NCBI GenBank assembly: GCA_963665545.2
Contig: CAXXKZ010000007.1
Location: 248,001-312,000 of the forward strand
DNA length: 64,000 bases
Source of the DNA: G963665545 sp963665545
GTDB taxonomy: Bacteria; Pseudomonadota; Gammaproteobacteria; Xanthomonadales; SZUA-36
Reading direction: 5' to 3'
Below the pieces are notes generated by a model that saw nothing but the letters and a program-made list of their open reading frames with translations, was not told the DNA's origin and ran no database searches. A program made the translations under genes and the position numbers. Positions 62,499 through 64,000 of the stretch are shown here, piece after piece (the first letter of the stretch is position 1; each line of letters opens with the position of its first letter).

Positions 62499-62526
62499 GG
62501 GGTTAGAGTAAAGTGCCAGAGTAAAA
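62499..62526. repeat. REP arm (left half of a split palindrome)
   Basis: GGGGTTAGAGTAAAG followed by TGCCAGAGTAAAA: the REP arm with one substitution. Its partner is at 62838-62864, about 311 bp away; between them lies a RAYT remnant. Confidence 0.88.
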
Positions 62527-62556
62527 CGGCTGTCTTGGGGCTCGTGGCCCAATCGA

Positions 62557-62730
62557 TTAGTTCACCATCCTGACGACCTGAACTCGAAACCTCTCTGAGC
62601 CCATTACCAAGCCGGTGTGGACATAGGCCACCATGTCTTTATTGGATGTAAACAGAATCTGCCGATTGTTCCCGCGCTGAATCACGTGAACCGGAAGGCC
62701 CGCCGGGCAAAATCGCGGACGCCTTGGCAC
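62557..62730 (-). pseudogene. RAYT (REP-associated tyrosine transposase) N-terminal remnant
   Basis: A minus-strand frame of 57 codons from GTG 62730 (GAGGGG upstream) reads PRRPRFCPAGLPVHVIQRGNNRQ, then MVAYVHTGLVMGSERFRVQV. The segment G-L-P-x-H-V-x-Q-R-G-N-N-R-Q is the start of Y1/RAYT transposases (IS200-like REP-associated enzymes). It stops before the catalytic H-U-H and Tyr regions, so it is dead. It lies exactly between the split REP arms at 62499 and 62838, the arrangement expected for a RAYT and its own REPs. Confidence 0.8.
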
Positions 62731-62837
62731 CAACAATTCCCCTCAAACAAATGAACTCCCCATCTTCACAACCCAACCCCAAACAACAATGGCCATTCAC
62801 CACTACCTTGTCATAATTCTCCCAAACCCCGCGTAAG

Positions 62838-62864
62838 TTTACTCTGGCACTTTACTCTGACCCC
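62838..62864. repeat. REP arm (right half of a split palindrome)
   Basis: TTTACTCTGGCACTTTACTC followed by TGACCCC, inverted partner of 62499-62526. Confidence 0.9.
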
Positions 62865-63310
62865 CTAATTTCTACCCGCCACCCCTGAGTGATCGAAATT
62901 GCCCATTAGGCGGGCCATTTCTGGGAGAGTCACGTACTAAATCATTACTAAATTGGTCAGTTAAGTGGCGGAGAGCCTAAAATTCCGAGCCGCTTCAAAT
63001 AGATACAATTTTGAAGTGACGCCGGGCCGACGAACTAACGGTTAGCAGAACAGACCGGATGCGGAAAGCACACACTGGCCACATGCAGCCCCCAAGGACA
63101 GGCCTTCATTGAGGATTATCCTTTCGATTACAACGCTGGACATCAGTGGTTTGCTAGCACTCAGAATCTGGAGGTCACCGCCTTGGACCACCGACCGCGT
63201 GGTTCGTTGTTTTCGGCGTATCCACTATTAAGTGAACCGGGCCCTGGACGGAGAGGACTCATCCCATCCCAACCGACCACCAGACCGACCACAGTCTATT
63301 ATCAGCAATA
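62865..63310. other. No gene seen
   Basis: Between the REP arm and the terminator before the tRNA remnant there is no convincing frame, no clear repeat and no RNA gene recognised by eye. Short phrases look like worn coding sequence but none could be assigned. Confidence 0.5.
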
Positions 63311-63341
63311 AAAAGGGGCTCACGATCCCTCGCAAGCCCTT
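63311..63341 (-). terminator. Terminator of the tRNA-Asn remnant
   Basis: On the minus strand AAGGGCT...AGCCCCTT is followed by TTTTTA. It starts 9 nt after the tRNA 3' end. Confidence 0.55.
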
Positions 63342-63349
63342 GTTTTATT

Positions 63350-63395
63350 TGGCTCCCCAGCACGGACTCGAACCGCGACCTAGTGATTAACAGTC
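63350..63395 (-). tRNA. 3' half of tRNA-Asn (GTT), truncated
   Basis: The minus strand reads GACTGTTAATCAC (anticodon loop with GTT), then AGGTCGCGGTTCGAGTCC (variable loop, T-arm) and GTGCTGGGGAGCCA (acceptor 3' strand with CCA), matching tRNA-Asn from the anticodon arm to the end. Upstream no TCCCCAG acceptor strand or D-arm is found, so the 5' half is absent. A 3'-half tRNA is what integrase-mediated insertion leaves at an att site. The gap to 63722 holds no other supported gene. Confidence 0.75.
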
Positions 63396-63722
63396 ATTCG
63401 GTATCAGTGATGAGCAATATTCAAAACTACCTGCAAAGCACGCTTATACGGTTCTCTGGTGTGCATTTGATAACTACGGACTAGGTTTGATACTCGAGTT
63501 TCAAGTCCATTTCGTCGAGAGGCCCTGGTAAGTGACGCCATCAATCGCTCAAGAATCCAATGGTTGTGACCAGTTCGTGTGTAGTTAACCGCCCGGCGCA
63601 TCCGAGAACACTAGTCCGTTTTCTCCTTTTTAGCGGCGGGCTTGCCTCGGTGAAAACTCACAGTTGGATTTAATCCGCTTCGCCCCACCCAACGACTTAT
63701 TGAAGCGGGATTGGTGGTGTCT

Positions 63723-64000
63723 CTACAGGAGTCCAGTAATTTCATAATTTTCGGGCGGCGTCGCGCCCATCAAATGGGTCACAAAATAGTCCCACATTCG
63801 GCGGGTGAAGTACGGCGCATCTTCTTGAAGGCTGTGATGGGAGTTGGGCAGAATCAGTAAGTCAAAGTCCTTGTTGGCACGGATCAACGCTTCAACCAGT
63901 TGCATGGTGTTGGCGGGATGTACATTGTCGTCCAGTGCGCCGTAGACCAAATACAGTTTGCCTTTGAGATTGACCGCCAGGTGGGGGTTGGAAGTAGCAT
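63723..64000 (-). CDS. S9 serine peptidase, C-terminal part (runs off the window)
   Basis: The visible 91 codons are the end of a prolyl-oligopeptidase-type domain: NLKGKLYLVYGALDDNVHPANTMQLVEAL (catalytic Asp in GALDDNVH), DFDLLILPNSHHSL (catalytic His) and YFVTHLMG. The frame continues past 64000, so the N-terminal propeller and nucleophile lie outside. It is paralogous to the S9 peptidase at 52910 and keeps the canonical DDNV that the other lacks. Confidence 0.85.
   Translation of the reverse strand, partial: ATSNPHLAVNLKGKLYLVYGALDDNVHPANTMQLVEALIRANKDFDLLILPNSHHSLQEDAPYFTRRMWDYFVTHLMGATPPENYEITGLL

Noticed and set aside
63404..63601. A 65-codon minus-strand frame next to the tRNA remnant
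   Set aside because: No start signal, no recognisable domain, and it lies in a region with no other coding evidence.

Overview
This window looks like a chromosomal stretch of a free-living Gammaproteobacterium, probably an uncultured aquatic or sediment lineage. That is an inference from gene content (TonB receptor, S9 peptidases, CocE hydrolases, divergent Ku/LigD, ToxR-like regulator, cspA-type gene) and from RAYT/REP repeats; no rRNA or other marker gene is present. The region is accessory-rich and decaying: two complete insertion sequences with readable target duplications, a third IS, two transposase remnants, many dispersed palindromes, and at least nine broken or truncated genes.

Layout. 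1-5.3 kb: small secreted protein, VRR-NUC-like protein, lipoprotein SDR, then an envelope-stress-type locus (Spy/CpxP-like protein, ECF sigma, membrane anti-sigma, second Spy-like protein) whose sigma gene is split by an IS3 element with a 3-bp AGG duplication. 5.4-9.6 kb: Tat-exported NTF2-like protein, sterol desaturase, divergent TetR regulator, CehA/McbA metallohydrolase with an in-frame stop. 9.6-13.9 kb: NHEJ locus (MerR-TPR protein, Ku, divergent LigD). 14-15.6 kb: DsbA-like protein and small secreted or hypothetical proteins. 15.7-23.6 kb: a glycosyltransferase-rich region holding a tight operon of a small Ser/Asn-rich peptide, GT, nucleotidyltransferase, PqqD-like protein and GT, convergent with membrane protein, GNAT/FemAB-like gene (nonsense) and a reverse-transcriptase-like gene. 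23.8-27.5 kb: dienelactone hydrolase, frameshifted DUF4956 gene, decayed CocE gene cut by an IS481-like element, IS110 remnant. 27.9-34 kb: TetR with twin operators, internally deleted TonB receptor, EthD-like protein, amidohydrolase, metallo-beta-lactamase-fold hydrolase. 34-38 kb: DHFR-like, serine hydrolase, CocE hydrolase. 38-47.1 kb: partner-switching module (RsbW-like kinase, STAS, SpoIIE phosphatase) interlocked with transporter genes, two of which end in degenerate RsbW-like (GHKL) domains. 47-56.8 kb: enolase-superfamily enzyme, FAD oxidoreductase remnant, FG-GAP/metallopeptidase fusion, S9 peptidase, Fic protein behind six phased repeats. 57-62.3 kb: cold-shock gene split by IS256, FAD oxidoreductase, CadC/ToxR-like regulator, secreted proteins. 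62.3-64 kb: RAYT remnant between split REP arms, 3' half of tRNA-Asn, and the end of another S9 peptidase.

Two themes stand out. (1) A REP palindrome family (core GGGGTCAGAGTAAAG) sits at gene 3' ends and in several cases supplies the stop codon and last residues of the protein; one pair of arms encloses a decayed RAYT gene, which identifies its likely origin. (2) The 38-47 kb cluster joins a partner-switching phosphorelay to solute uptake by putting RsbW-like domains on a nucleobase permease and an ABC ATPase, beside an unusual lobe2-(lobe1-lobe2)-lobe1-permease binding protein. This is the best candidate for an undescribed sensory system; the peptide/GT/NTase/PqqD operon is the second.
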